A DNA stretch of 64,000 nt from Chrysophaeum taylorii. Its lineage: Eukaryota > Sar > Pelagophyceae > Pelagomonadales > Pelagomonadaceae. Of the stretch, positions 11,257 to 19,600 are shown in pieces; within the stretch, counting starts at the first letter, position 1, and the number at the start of each line of letters is the position of its first letter. The translations under genes and the position numbers were made by a program. The notes beneath the pieces were generated by a model. That model did not search any database. It had not been told where the DNA came from and worked only from the letters and a program-made list of their open reading frames with translations. Location: positions 1 through 64,000 of the forward strand of contig JAQMWT010000099.1 in the NCBI GenBank assembly GCA_029834535.1. The letters are read 5' to 3'.

Positions 11257-12003
11257 ACCTTCGGCGAATCTCGCCTTCTGTAACTTCTCGACATTTCTTT
11301 TCCTCCTCGTCAGTTCGTCGGTCGAAATCGTCGTTACCGAGCGATTCTTGACGAGAATTCTTCTTCTTATCGGCAGAAGGAGACGCCTTCTGCACCGAGC
11401 TCAACAGCATCGGTTCGGGTGCCGCATCGCCTTGTGTTAGATGGCTTGCGACCGAAACAGTGAATGGTAGGTTAGCCTTGTTAGATTCGGCTTCACCATC
11501 CTTCGTTAAATCGTCGACCGTCTCAGCATTCAGCTCGTCATCAAAACGAACAATATCGCCCAAAGCAAGGACTTCACCTTGAGTAATCACGGTCGGCACA
11601 TCCTGGGTAGAGGATATCGCCACTCCAGCTGCGAACTTATCATGATCCTCAGAAGAAGAACACATTCCATCGACCACCCCGAGTTGCTCGTACCCAGAAG
11701 ACGTGGCAACGAAAACTTGCCCGGTTCCATGGGCTCTGAAAGAGCGACTGGCACGCAGTAGGTGCGCCCAGGCTCGACCTTCATCGTGCGCGCAGCATAG
11801 GCTATCACTTCATAGGCATCGCTGTTCGAACTTTGAGAAGGCGTAACTGGAGGGACTCCCAAAGTCGTTGAAGCTCCCGCTCGTTTCGGCGGTGGACGCT
11901 GGAGGTCTTCAATCTTGCACAAGCGAGCGTAGACTCGGTTCTCAACTGTGCTCAGGCTTTGTTGCATCGCATGGTGCTGTTGCCCATGAACCTGGACTAC
12001 CAC
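11201..12003 (-). pseudogene. Linker segment between protease and methyltransferase, two frames
   Basis: Two overlapping frames (11587-12003 and 11201-11677) together give a section like the post-protease part of gypsy pol: VIAYAARTMKVEPGRTYCVP, later QGEVLALGDIVRFDDE and an acidic/charged tail. The frame changes near 11.65 kb. The segment ends in VHWVPITYRKG, after which the methyltransferase frame takes over by another shift. Confidence 0.55.
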
Positions 12004-12018
12004 GGGGCTGCGCTCGTC

Positions 12019-12440
12019 TTAAGTTGTTCTGAACGTCAAAATCGGAGAATCGACTCGTCGATCCTGCACCTTTAACTTCTTGCGCCCATAAGCGACATTT
12101 GTGCGGAGAAACGCAATGCGATTTCGCGGGTAGTCCACAATGGCCCCCAACACCCGAATATCGCGCGTTCCCCCAAAAAATAGATGATTAGTATCGGCCA
12201 CAATGGCAACAACTGGAACGACCACGTCGTCCGCAAGCGCAATCCGCAATGCGACCCATTTGTGGATAGTCGTCTTATGCAATCCTGACCCGTACAGGGT
12301 GCGTTCGACTGGAAGATCGCCCCGGTCAAGGATGATACTATCCTTTGCCAGTTTTCGACCATCCCACGACAAATATAGGAGACATCAGCCATTCCATCCA
12401 CGCCGAAAGTCGTTGCGAACTTCGGCCCGTCTCGTCGTCT
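12019..12440 (-). pseudogene. Retropepsin-like aspartic protease, frameshifted
   Basis: One frame carries TFGVDGMADVSYICRGM, which resembles the active-site strand of retroviral-type proteases (DTGA followed by S-F/Y-I) with DGM in place of DTG or DSG. After a frame change near 12,360, the other frame carries the second half, ending DIRVLGAIVDYPRNRIAF, like the hydrophobic-hydrophobic-Gly strand and C-terminal helix of the fold. Such a protease would mature Gag-Pol. The odd active-site triad and the frameshift argue against activity. Confidence 0.55.
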
Positions 12441-13106
12441 GTAAATATGACCAACTATAAACGTAAGTGTACCAGGGTCCAAACAGCCGATGGTGATGAG
12501 GTCTTGCTCGATCTTTTCCCCATCGCTCGGTGAAAGTGCAGTGTGATGACATCGTATCTCCGGGTTCGCATCGCCCGGCATCTGCATCGTCACCGCTGCC
12601 ATATCTAGCGTTCCAAATCTCGCCTCTGAATCTATATTGGCGCTCGCCGCTTCGGCTGCTTCCTCATTCCCCAGTTTCGCTGACAACAAATTCTGACACT
12701 TCTCAATCGGAGGTACATATACTTCCCTCTTCATCTCTTCTGGCAATCGCCGTTTCTCGTCCATCAAATCGGACATTCCCGTCAACTTCTCCTCCATCGG
12801 CGCCGCTGTGGTCTGCTCTGCTGCGACCAAAACTATATCGGCTAAGACACCGGCTAAAACGGTCTCAACATCGGCTAAAACGGTCTCGGCTATAACGGTC
12901 TCGGGGGGGGGGGGCGTAGGAAAAGAAGACGTCGTCCCCGACGTCAACTCAAAAGGTCTAACGTCATCATCGTGAACTGCCCTGCGAGACATGCACATTG
13001 ACGAATGGAGGGACACAGGAACCTGCGGCATGGGTTCGTCGGTCTCCGAATCTGAGTCTTCCCAGTAGTGCGGAGAATCCAAAGTAGCATCTGATATTGC
13101 TTCCAC
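12440..13106 (-). pseudogene. Acidic segment between gag and protease
   Basis: The frame starting at 13106 (MEAISDATLDSPHYWEDSDS) is acidic and low in complexity. It includes a short tandem repeat of ETVLADVETVLAGVLADIV type, encoded by repeats at about 12,840-12,900, and it runs in frame into the first half of the protease. No domain recognised. Confidence 0.45.
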
Positions 13107-13109
13107 ATA

Positions 13110-13559
13110 CTATGTAGAAGGCCACCGAACGATCCGAGCGTTGGTGGTATTTTGCTCCTGTTGCAAGCGATGGCTGCTCGTCACAGCGACATCGGCAGCA
13201 TCATCGGAGACTCGGGCGGGGCGCGCCGTCGGGTAAAAGACAACTCCCGACGATGGCGGCGCGTCGCATAAAGATTGGAACGCGAAAGTTGCGCTCGAAT
13301 GTCCCGAACTATCCTGATATCGACCTCCGTCATATTCGTCATCGTAATGTCGATGACGTCGGCGCCGGCGCGAATTGCGACTAGAGCTCCGGTGACGGCG
13401 GGGACTCGGGCTGGTTTGAGGAGTATTGGCCTTTCGATCAGGGCTCTGGCTTCGATGTCGGCGCGACGATGGTCTAGAAGGTGATCGTCCGTCTCGCTGT
13501 CGTGTAGAAAACGACGTAGTATCCTTGATGCCTCTGACCTCGCTCACCATGGTCGCCAT
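13110..13559 (-). pseudogene. Arg/Ser-rich segment of gag
   Basis: The 149-codon frame is rich in RS and RRH repeats (for example RRHRSQSPDRK and RRRRRHRHYDDEY). It overlaps the end of the upstream gag frame by 16 nt. It is probably a nucleic-acid-binding part of Gag, displaced by an indel. Confidence 0.45.
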
Positions 13560-14773
13560 TGTGGTTCCGAGATCGGTGAGGGCCGTTTGAATTTCATTTC
13601 ATTAGAAGGCCCCGATCCGCGCGTGGCGTTCGCATGAGATGCATCATCACGCTTCTCCCAATCGGAACGCGATATGGGGTGCTTCTTCTGCTTTCGAATG
13701 CGCTTCCACATCGCACAGTAATAACGATTCGGATCGCGGTTGCAAACCACGCCATGGGTGGTCCAGAAGAATCCGCAGTCCTTGCACGTCCTCTTGCACC
13801 ACAAAGAAGGATCTCGTAAGATCAGCGGATCCGTATTCCCAGACAGTTTATCCGCATCTTGCTTGGCTTGTTGATCGGAGGCCATAGCTCGACCTCCCCG
13901 CCCTCGCGGCGGTTTATTCGATTTCGGATTAGGAGGGCCTTGGTCCTTCTCCTCCTCTATCAACTTTTGTATGTTGATCTCGAGCCGCGTGATAAGCGCC
14001 ACCATCGACTTAAAAGTCAAGTAACTATCAGGATGTCCGCTCCTCATAGTCCGCATACGGGTCCTCAACTCCTTGGATGTCAACCCGCTGATAAGCTGGT
14101 CGAGGATATCGACATCATCCATCGTGCTGCTGGACACGGAACAAAACGCCAAGGCTGCCGATTGGACCTTGGTACAATACGTCTGGACGTGCCGCTCCCC
14201 AGACTTCTTCGGAACTGAAGCCCGGGTGACCTTCCGCAGTTTGTCGAGCAGCTCCTGCTGCGTGCTCGGAGGTCGGCAAGTCGATCTAAAGTAATCCAGA
14301 ATTTTACCGCAATACATCTTATTAAGACGGCGGATGCGACGAACCGAGGCTCCATGCTCTTCATCGTCAGCATCCAATTTCAAGTAAAACGACGGACCGT
14401 GCGGTAGCTCATCGCAGAGCTCCTCGTATTTCTGCAAGTGTTCCTCAAAAATTGGTGCAACGGTGTCCCGTAGATGCACCGGTAATAAGTAGCGTAATTT
14501 CTCGACCGAGTAATGGTCATCCGCCAAAGTATGCATCACCGCTGCCGAATCCAAATTGAATTGCCGTTGATCTCGGCCGTCGATGACGAGTTTGAAGTTG
14601 TCAGGTTTCAAACTGGAAGTGGGGCGACGGGATCGGCTCAAGTTGCCCTTTTCGAAGGCGTCCGCAACCGTCTGCGATATTCCCCGCGATAATTCCCGTA
14701 AAATTTTTGTACCTTCATCCTCAGCTTCCGCCCTAACCCTCAGTCTCCGTATCGACTCGGGGCGGAGGTTCAT
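13544..14773 (-). pseudogene. Gag-like core with Cys-rich end
   Basis: A 409-codon frame directly upstream of the protease region. It has a helix-rich capsid-like middle (VHLRDTVAPIFEEHLQKYEEL, later DILDQLISGLTSKELRTRM and FKSMVALITRLEINIQKLI). A Cys-rich stretch follows, CKRTCKDCGFFWTTHGVVC then RYYCAMWKRI, which could bind zinc and RNA. The match to Gag is by position, helical content and the Cys cluster, not by a named motif. The first Met is probably internal, because an in-frame coiled coil lies upstream across a frame break. Confidence 0.6.
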
Positions 14774-14878
14774 TCCCCGTTTCAGTGTTCCTTTCCGGTT
14801 CAGGCTGCCTCACGGGCGTTTCCGGTTCGGGTCGACTCACGGGTCGTTCGCAGCTACTCTCACGACGCGTACGTTCGG

Positions 14879-15283
14879 CTAACTATTCATCTCGTTCACG
14901 ACGAAGTCGTTCAACCTCTTCACGTAGGGTCTTCGATGTCTCAATCTCTTGCTGCAATGCGTCATTGAGCATATCAACTTCTCGTCGAGCCGCTTCCTCT
15001 TTCGCTTCAGCCCTTTCACGTTTTCGCGACGTCTCCGCTCGAGGTCTTCACGAAGTCGACTTCGGGCTGCAGATCCGCGCTCAATCGTAACACGCTCGCC
15101 ACGGTCCGGGGTCGTTGGACTCAACGGCGAAAAAATGGCAGTATCCGGAGGCACGTCAGGGGGCAAGTCAGCAATGTCGACTGCCTCGGCATCTTTTAAT
15201 TCACCTTCCTCGCGGCCTATCTCAGGGGCGGCGGGAAAAACTGGAGGAGATTCTTCCTCACGCACGTCTGCGTCTGTATCCAT
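14879..15283 (-). pseudogene. N-terminal gag segment with coiled coil
   Basis: Starts MDTDADVREEESPPVFP and is Pro/Glu-rich, then basic. A neighbouring frame over 14,880-15,000 reads as a heptad-like coiled coil (LREEVERLRRERDE) and runs on into PVSRPEPETPVRQPEP, so an indel separates the true N-terminus from the gag core. Confidence 0.45.
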
Positions 15284-16500
15284 ACTGTATCAAAATATCT
15301 ATGAGGAATCTCGAAACACGTCCGGATCCGATCACTCGAAGTAAGTCACGTTGATCCCAGGAACGCTATCTGTCGCTGTAAAAACAGCACTCGCGGAATT
15401 CCAATCCGCTGGCAATTCAAAAATGCCCGTGGGTAGCGATCCCACTCGCTAACAGCTTCCGCCGTTCAGCTATACCAAAATCAATTCCCGGGAGAATGCG
15501 CCGCGATTTCCAACTCGCACGCGTGTTCGTCGTCACTCGGAACGCACGAACACAACAACGTTCGAGTATATTCTCAACGCAAACCGGCCCACTGGAACTC
15601 CGCGTGCTTGATCAGGGCACACGTACAAATCCGGACCACGTAATACAATACGTACGGCAGCACTCGCTCGTCGGCGACCGATGTAGTCGCACGATCTCAT
15701 ATCCTCCACCACGTATGGCGGCACAGAAAAAACCACTCCCGACCCCCTGGTGACAAAGGGGGCACTCACCGACTCGTCCTAGACCTCACTGAACGAGGAA
15801 AACACGGACTCGGGGTCGGGTATGCTCGCCACACACCTTGCTCACGCTCACCAAGCCTCTCAACAAGATGGAGAGATGGTATATGATAGCAAGAATGCTA
15901 CAAGAATACTGCAAGAATGCTTCTCACAAGAGAGAGGTATGATGTCACTAGGAAGGTAGTGAACGGCGTCCCGTTGAACGGGTATCAAGCCTCGAGAAAG
16001 GGAGGGTAAGCCTTAGCGGTCAGAAGTTGTCGGCACAGGGAGCGCGAGACAAGAAGCGCAGCGGACGGACGGCAGAGGGCGAGCCGAGGCGAAGGGTGTA
16101 AGAGCAAACTCAAAGGTAAAAGGGCGGAGCGTGCGCTGATGAGAGCAGCTTAGATTGGCGGGGATCCGATCGTCGAGCTTAACTGGGGTGAATGGAACGA
16201 AGGACGTTGATGCAAGCCGGTCGTAAGGGACGGCCAAGCGCAAGCCTAACCGTCCGGGCACCCGACGGCCGGGAAACGTAAGGGGCGTTGGCCTTTCTGT
16301 GAGCGTTTTGGCTGGAGAACAGTAATCACAACTGTGTTACCCTTCAGCAGAGCGTGAGAACAATGGTAGTCTGTCCTCGAATCTGTCTCTCAATCGAGGA
16401 CAGCCGGTGTGAATAACACAGCGTTTTCTTAAATCAAAAGGCGGCAAAGTGAAGTGAACTAATCCTAGAATATGGGGTACTAACCCCAATTCAGATTTTC
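15284..16500 (-). other. 5' leader/LTR-like region of the gypsy-like element
   Basis: There is no coding signal over about 1.2 kb upstream of gag. The part at 16100-16235 is clearly related to 63149-63290 and, in its second half, to all four units of the 53-57 kb array. LTR borders could not be fixed because the other end of the element is missing. Confidence 0.5.
16100..16235 (-). repeat. Dispersed repeat segment, copy in the gypsy 5' region
   Basis: On the - strand it shares blocks such as CGGCTTGC.TCAACGTCCTTC, CCCGCCAA.CTAA and TATCAGCGC-like and CCTTTGAGTTT-like blocks with + strand 63149-63290. The CCGCCAATCTAAG.TGCT block also occurs once per unit in the tandem array (near 53.61, 54.63, 55.53 and 56.55 kb). 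Confidence 0.75.
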
Positions 16501-16540
16501 TATCTCTATTGGCGCTCCCTGCGCGTGATGCCGTTGCTGG
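16501..16540. repeat. 40-bp direct repeat, copy 1
   Basis: It matches 16652-16691 at 39 of 40 positions (begins tatctctattggcgctccct). The two copies are 151 bp apart. Confidence 0.85.
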
Positions 16541-16607
16541 ATCCCTCGCCTCTACACCAGTTGTGTGATTTTGCTCTGTGATCCTGGACCGGCGCCTGCC
16601 GGCCCAG

Positions 16608-16653
16608 CCTGGCTCTTATGCCCGGGAGAGGTCCGAAGTTAGTTAGTTAGTTA
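16608..16653 (-). repeat. 46-bp leader module, 5' copy
   Basis: It is the 42/46 match to the module in front of pol (10177-10222). Here the position of the pol ATG is ATA. It ends in the same tandem TAAC run on the coding strand. Confidence 0.75.
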
Positions 16654-16691
16654 TCTCTATTGGCGCTCCCTGCGCGTGATGCCCTTGCTGG
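16652..16691. repeat. 40-bp direct repeat, copy 2
   Basis: Second copy of 16501-16540, ending 49 bp before the start codon of the next gene. Retroelement sequence therefore reaches into that gene's promoter region. Confidence 0.85.
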
Positions 16692-16740
16692 GAGGAAAGT
16701 GCCGCCGAAGGGTTAGTTGTTAGTTCTTTCATTCTGCGCT

Positions 16741-17415
16741 ATGCGCTGTGCAGTGGTCTCGAACCTCGTGGCCTCCGCACTAGCGGTGAACGTGGGTCGG
16801 CGGTTCGTTGTGGCGCACGGCGCGCTGTTGCCGGCGAGGTGCCTTGCTCGGAACTTGCCCGAAAGCACCGGGGCCACCGGCGCTTCGCGCGGCGATGTCA
16901 CAGCGCTCGTCCCCATCGTAAGGTTCGCTCCGAATCAAATCATTTCATCGTATCCTGCCCGCAGGCTGCGGTCTGCCGTTGAGGCGAGTCTTGGAGCCCT
17001 CCCGGACCTCAAAGAGGCAACCAAAATCCTCGAGACGGTACCCGCCACCGAGCGCGACTTCAAGCGCCTCTTCGACGAGTTCAGCGATGCCGTGTCCTAC
17101 AAGCAACGGTTCCTCGACTCGAACGCCTTCCTCGTCTACTACACCCAGGGCTTCGACGGCCCCGGCCGGCCCTCGATCGAGGCCGACCTCAACGAACGCG
17201 AGACCCGCCAGTATGGTTCGCGCAACGACGCCTGGATAGCTGTCGACGACGCGCGCGCCGAGCTCCAGTACCTCCTCACAGAAGGCAGCGGCGACACCGC
17301 CGATCTCGCGGCGATGCTGGGCGCCGCGGTAGACGCCCTCGACGACTACCTCCGCCTCGCCCCACCCGCTCTCCTCGCTGAGGCCGCCAAGGAGGGTCGT
17401 GTTATTATCCGCTGA
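16741..17415 (+). CDS. Conserved-looking protein, possibly plastid-targeted
   Basis: 224 residues from the first ATG. The N-terminus (MRCAVVSNLVASALAVNVGRRF, then VAHGALLPARC) looks like a signal plus transit region. The mature part is helical and acidic (LPDLKEATKILETVPATERD, KRLFDEFSDAVSYKQRF, LVYYTQGFDGPGRPSIEA, and Ala/Leu-rich C-terminal helices), resembling small thylakoid-lumen four-helix proteins in style, but I do not recognise the family. Its stop codon overlaps the last codons of the convergent SUMO-like gene by 11 nt. Retroelement repeats end 49 bp upstream, so the promoter is either inside the repeat or very short. Confidence 0.7.
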   Translation: MRCAVVSNLVASALAVNVGRRFVVAHGALLPARCLARNLPESTGATGASRGDVTALVPIVRFAPNQIISSYPARRLRSAVEASLGALPDLKEATKILETVPATERDFKRLFDEFSDAVSYKQRFLDSNAFLVYYTQGFDGPGRPSIEADLNERETRQYGSRNDAWIAVDDARAELQYLLTEGSGDTADLAAMLGAAVDALDDYLRLAPPALLAEAAKEGRVIIR

Positions 17416-17785
17416 AGCATACGCACCCTACACAGTCATCTTGCTGTTGTTGGTCTTGGGTGTTCTCCCGCTTCAAGTCCATGGGTTTTGCGTTGTTAGG
17501 GATCGTCTTGCCATCGGCGACGAAACTTATGCTCTTCTCCTGGAGACCTTTCCGCTCAGCGTACTGCTTGAAGACTTCACCCATCCTGCGCGCGACACGT
17601 TGTCGTCCCTCTGTCACTCAGGCGGTTGAGAGAGAGAAACTTACGAGGTCCCTTTCTTCACGCGCATAATGGTCACCTCGCCTGCGGCGGTGAGGGCTGT
17701 CGACAAAAACCATCGTACCTGTTTTCTTGTGGTGCGCGCGGATGGTCACCATGTCATCCTCCTCTGCTCCTCGTGCGGAGGCCAT
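17405..17785 (-). CDS. SUMO-like ubiquitin-fold protein (3 exons)
   Basis: Exons 17719-17785, 17645-17681 and 17405-17585 join in frame to give 94 residues. The introns are 37 and 59 nt, both GT-AG. The order matches SUMO: VTIRAHHKKTGEVTIMRVKK, then KGTSMGEVFKQYAERKGL, then SISFVADGKTIPN, like SUMO's F-x-x-DG-x-x-I strand. SUMO is conjugated to lysines of nuclear proteins through a C-terminal Gly-Gly. Here the tail reads DDCVGCVCFSG with no Gly-Gly, and the strand before it (DLKRENTQDQQQQ) is altered. It may thus be a non-conjugated SUMO-like protein or a decaying copy. Start chosen at the first ATG; a divergent glycosyltransferase begins about 110 bp away. The intron model is mine, from splice signals plus frame. 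Confidence 0.75.
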
Positions 17786-17895
17786 CCCAAAAAGTTCCGG
17801 AGGCCAAGAAGTTTCCTTCCGTTTTGCCGGGAGGCACGTATCAACGGATCTATGAAACGGTGCGGGGCCGGGCCGTCATCACAGTGGTGGTGGTA

Positions 17896-18672
17896 ATGAT
17901 GGCGCTGTGCGCCCGCGAATTCTGGGGCGTCGCGCGCATCGTGACTGCGGACTGGCTCGCGCTTCGCGATGCCTTCCCCCGCTGTCGCAGCGGACATACC
18001 TCCCCACCCGAGGTCGCGGGGCTCCTGTCTTATTATGTCTCTACCCCCGGCCGTGCGGGCGGCGTCGATAGGAACGCCATTGCCAACTGGCCTCGACTCG
18101 CAAACGCGACGGCGGTCAACCATGCGGCCTTCGCGCGACGCCTCGGGGTACCCTACGCGCGTTTCGGTTCGACGACCGCGCATCGTCGCTGCGGCAAGAT
18201 GCGTTTCGTGAGCCGCGAGCTCGACGCCGCGCGCGACGGCACTTGGTTCCTCTTCGCCGACGCCGACGTCGCGCTAAGATGCGCGCCCCTGAGGCTCGAA
18301 CCCGTCCTCGCCGCTGCGAGCACCGATGTCCATCTCGTCGTCCTTTCTCGCTTCGGCCTTTTCGCCGCCAGGGCGACAACGTGGTCGCGCTCATTTTTCG
18401 CTCGCTTCGCCTCTGCCCTCGAGTCCAGGCCCGCCCTCTGCGCGCTGTCGCCAATGCCCGAGAACGCGGCCTTCGTCACCATCGCGACAAGAACCGACAA
18501 ATGCCAAATCCTTTTCCAAACCAAACCTGCCTTCGTAGAGGCGAGCCATCTCGTCAACCACGAGCGCAAGCGATCCTCCGCGGCGGTTGACAACTTCGTC
18601 CGCCTCGCCCACCGGTACGCGGCCGCATGTGATGGTGCTGGTTACAAGCAGAGACCACGGCCACCGGCGTGA
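17896..18672 (+). CDS. Glycosyltransferase, GT34/galactosyltransferase-like
   Basis: 258 residues from MMALCAREFWG, preceded in frame by more hydrophobic residues, so the start could lie upstream. NHAAFARRLGVPYARFG followed by KMRFVSRELDAARDG and FLFADADVAL is the arrangement seen in fungal/plant GMA12/MNN10-type enzymes, with DAD as the metal-binding D-x-D. Such enzymes add sugars to glycans in the Golgi. The C-terminal half contains PENAAFVTIAT and ends in a basic tail. The protein is shorter than typical GT34 members. Family placement is by motif pattern only. Confidence 0.6.
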   Translation: MMALCAREFWGVARIVTADWLALRDAFPRCRSGHTSPPEVAGLLSYYVSTPGRAGGVDRNAIANWPRLANATAVNHAAFARRLGVPYARFGSTTAHRRCGKMRFVSRELDAARDGTWFLFADADVALRCAPLRLEPVLAAASTDVHLVVLSRFGLFAARATTWSRSFFARFASALESRPALCALSPMPENAAFVTIATRTDKCQILFQTKPAFVEASHLVNHERKRSSAAVDNFVRLAHRYAAACDGAGYKQRPRPPA

Positions 18673-19004
18673 GACCGGCCGCTACCTCATCCGCGCGGAT
18701 TTGGAGTCTTGTGAATCGGTTGCTTACACTGTGTGGCGCTTCTTCTTGTTAGCAGGTTGCAGCCTCTTTTCCATCCAGGACGAGGAGGCACCCTCGTTCT
18801 AACTTTTTCGCGCCGGCTGCGTCTCCTCCTTCTCTGCCGGGACTTTGTTTCTGTTGGCGTGTTGTTCTACCGGCGAGGACTCGTTGGCGATGGAGACGTG
18901 TCTCATCACCAGCCCTGCGTCGCCTCCTTTCGCTGCTGCTTAAGTTTTCTTCCTTCCATTCTTCCCAAAGACTTGTGTTCGAGGTCACTTCCTGCCGTTG
19001 AAGA
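18673..19004. other. No gene seen
   Basis: Downstream sequence of the glycosyltransferase, pyrimidine-rich on the + strand. No recognisable coding motif. Confidence 0.4.
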
Positions 19005-19410
19005 TAATATGCAACAGTTTCATTAAGATGAATCGCCCAGGCGCAATGCAGGGCACGCTGAGCTCCCCGACAACCTCCAAAGGACTTGGACCGCACCGTC
19101 GCGACGATGGTACGCGACTACGTGATGAACGGCGGCGAGATTTTGCTGTATTCGATGGGGTACGCGGACGCCAAGGCCGTGGCGACAAAAAATCGTCACG
19201 ACCTGTTATTATAAACTCTGCTCCGAGCAGTCAAAACCACTACGCGTTGTTGCCGCTCCGGCAACCAACCTGGAGCGCGTTGTTGAAGGCTACCTTCCGC
19301 GGGTGGTCCGTGTTGTTTGATCGATCATGGACGTCAAGTTACCGAAGTTCTTGTCGCCGGACGTCCCGATGTTTGAGGGCACCTTGTCGAACCTGTTGAA
19401 ATCCCAGGAC
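19005..19410 (+). pseudogene. Dynein heavy chain relic, AAA1-AAA2 segment
   Basis: Several + strand frames in order match one stretch of dynein heavy chain. They are: an FIKMN piece like the ITMNPGYAGR step, ELPDNL, RTVATMVRDYVMNGGEILLYS like the end of AAA1, then KLCSEQ and SSQNHYA, and finally DVKLPKFLSPDVPMFEGTLS. In intact heavy chains this last motif leads to the AAA2 nucleotide-binding loop. At least three frame changes and a stop break it. It is a fragment of about 130 residues from a protein of about 4,000. Confidence 0.75.
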
Positions 19411-19479
19411 AATGATCGAGATGCCGGACACAGCACCGCCATGTACGGTGCATTCATAGACGTAGTGTTTGCGCATAAG

Positions 19480-19600
19480 CCCCCTTTCGACGTCTTGTTC
19501 GAAAACAGTATGCCGACGATGATGAACCGGTGCCGAAGAATCATCATCTCGTAGATCTGGAAGACCTTGCCCCAGAAGTACGCCGTCGGCTGCAACGGCT
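19480..19600 (-). pseudogene. Inverted dynein heavy chain relic, AAA2 P-loop segment
   Basis: On the opposite strand, the sequence LQPTAYFWGKVFQIYEMMI then LRHRFIIVG is the segment that should directly follow the relic at 19005-19410. It is inverted relative to it. The nucleotide-binding loop is destroyed (VGILFSNKTSKG instead of G-x4-GKT). The wording resembles axonemal-type heavy chains (IYEMML-RHG). Confidence 0.75.

Larger units (their letters stand above)
7195..16691 (-). mobile_element. Degenerate Ty3/gypsy-like LTR retrotransposon carrying a C5-DNA methyltransferase
   Basis: Read on the - strand from high to low coordinates, it holds: a 5' leader/LTR-like region, gag with a coiled coil, an Arg/Ser-rich segment, an acidic segment leading into an aspartic protease, a linker, a cytosine-C5 methyltransferase ORF, RT, RNase H and the N-terminal part of integrase. 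RT-RNaseH-integrase order is gypsy-type. The integrase stops shortly after its first catalytic region, and no 3' LTR is seen, so the element is truncated at the low-coordinate end. About eight frame changes separate the ORFs. The high-coordinate boundary is set at the end of a duplicated 40-bp segment. Confidence 0.85.

Noticed and set aside
16100-16235. rDNA-derived sequence as the explanation of the shared block
   Set aside because: No recognisable conserved rRNA core sequence; the block fits dispersed repeat DNA better.
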